From NCBI GenBank assembly GCA_028717385.1, contig JAQUNW010000001.1, positions 77,062 to 127,575 on the forward strand: DNA of 50,514 nt, read 5' to 3'. Positions 50,025 to 50,514 of the stretch are shown piece by piece. Position numbers and translations under genes: made by a program. The notes beneath the pieces were generated by a model. That model was not told where the DNA came from, did no database searches, and was given only the letters and a program-made list of their open reading frames with translations. This DNA is from Dehalococcoidales bacterium (GTDB lineage Bacteria; Chloroflexota; Dehalococcoidia; Dehalococcoidales; CSSed11-197). Positions within the stretch are counted from its first letter, which is position 1. Each line of letters begins with the position of its first letter.

Positions 50025-50514
50025 AGCTTGCAGACGCGAAAATTTTGAGTTAAAAAAGAGGGAGGACCACCTCGTATCACTAACCAAACTCGCTGAAAAA
50101 GTAGTTGTCGAGGCGGATCTGATTGCCGCTGATACAAAAAAGGAGCTGAGAAAAATGCCCGTGAGCTGCTAGATCATGCAACTGCTGAAACACAAGAAGT
50201 TTATTGTACAGCGGCAACCCAGTTAAAAACCCTCTCCAACCAGATAAATGCCATGGTCGAAAGCCTCGAAAATATGGACTATAAATCCCACAGTACGATG
50301 ACGACAGGGGAAGATGCCAATGATGAAAAAATCTCCGAGCTATTTTCTTTCGATAAAAAATTGATGATACTGATTTTAAAAATGAACCTGATATCATTAC
50401 AGAAATAGGACTGGAGATAGTACCGCCAATCAATATAGATAGTATTATGCTGGCTATCAAGCACCTCGAAGCATTACCTGAAGTGAAAAAAGTTGAATTA
50501 ATTTCCAGAGTGGA
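49972..50514 (+). pseudogene. Coiled-coil/DivIVA-like gene fragment with two frameshifts, runs off the right edge
   Basis: Three frames join into one sensible protein. From 49972 (overlapping the HD frame) the sequence LDESQVAQTIRKLITQL... continues as a coiled coil to about 50140, then ends by frameshift at TAG 50170-50172. The coil continues in another frame (AEKNARELLDHATAE) through about 50354. A third frame gives LEIVPPINIDSIMLAIKHLEALPEVKKVELISRV to the edge. Each shift is at a run of six A (50136-50141 and 50355-50360), and adding one A at each restores the frame. The coil with basic and acidic heptads looks like DivIVA-type proteins; the end looks like a small alpha/beta domain. The start was lost in the junction with the response regulator. 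Confidence 0.7.

Overview
The window looks like chromosomal DNA from an anaerobic Chloroflexota bacterium, most likely class Dehalococcoidia. That is an inference from gene content: an archaeal-type (class V) fructose-bisphosphatase, a hybrid cluster protein with a divergent Crp/Fnr regulator, a CetZ-like tubulin homologue, a lipoprotein serpin, MobB, CobO and an EF-G-like second translation factor. No rRNA, tRNA or CRISPR array was recognised. Most of the window has moderate G+C by eye; about 34-43.7 kb looks visibly richer in G+C.

Layout. 1-3.7 kb: the end of a multi-pass membrane protein with an endonuclease/exonuclease/phosphatase domain (runs off the left edge), a LysE-type exporter, and a decayed oligopeptide-ABC ATPase gene cut by a degenerate IS3-family remnant. 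3.8-8.3 kb: a disulfide oxidoreductase, a 563-residue Ala-rich coiled-coil protein and, convergent to it, a divergent tubulin-superfamily GTPase. 8.5-18 kb: housekeeping genes for DNA repair and replication (recN, dnaN, uvrC) with a compact cobO-fbp-rdgB-(dnaN) run, a fumarylacetoacetase-family enzyme and a HAD phosphatase. 18.2-22 kb: a second, shorter Ala-rich coiled-coil protein and a tight run of a XerC/D recombinase, a small membrane protein, pcm, a nitroreductase and a SpoIIM-like membrane protein. 22-27.3 kb: an EF-G-like GTPase, prfA-prmC and a sugar nucleotidyltransferase. 27.4-33 kb: mobB, a membrane-anchored PpiC/SurA-like foldase, hom-thrC, a flavin reductase and folE.

33-43.7 kb is the least explained part: three membrane proteins (one with six copies of a two-helix module) face a two-gene operon of giant, unrecognised beta-rich proteins (1167 and 1341 residues). 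The first has a twin-arginine-like segment, and the operon has a near-consensus promoter. 44-46.8 kb encodes a lipoprotein serpin, a membrane-anchored protein and a Thr-rich lipoprotein, so this stretch is rich in envelope proteins. 46.8-49.2 kb is the hcp/HcpR-like pair with a perfect palindrome placed for class II activation of hcp. The window ends in a response regulator whose HD domain is cut off and joined to a coiled-coil gene carrying two frameshifts, each at a six-A run.

The best candidates for undescribed biology are the giant-protein operon with its membrane neighbours and the tubulin-like GTPase beside an Ala-rich coiled-coil protein. In both cases the function is unproven; the sequence shows architecture and context only.
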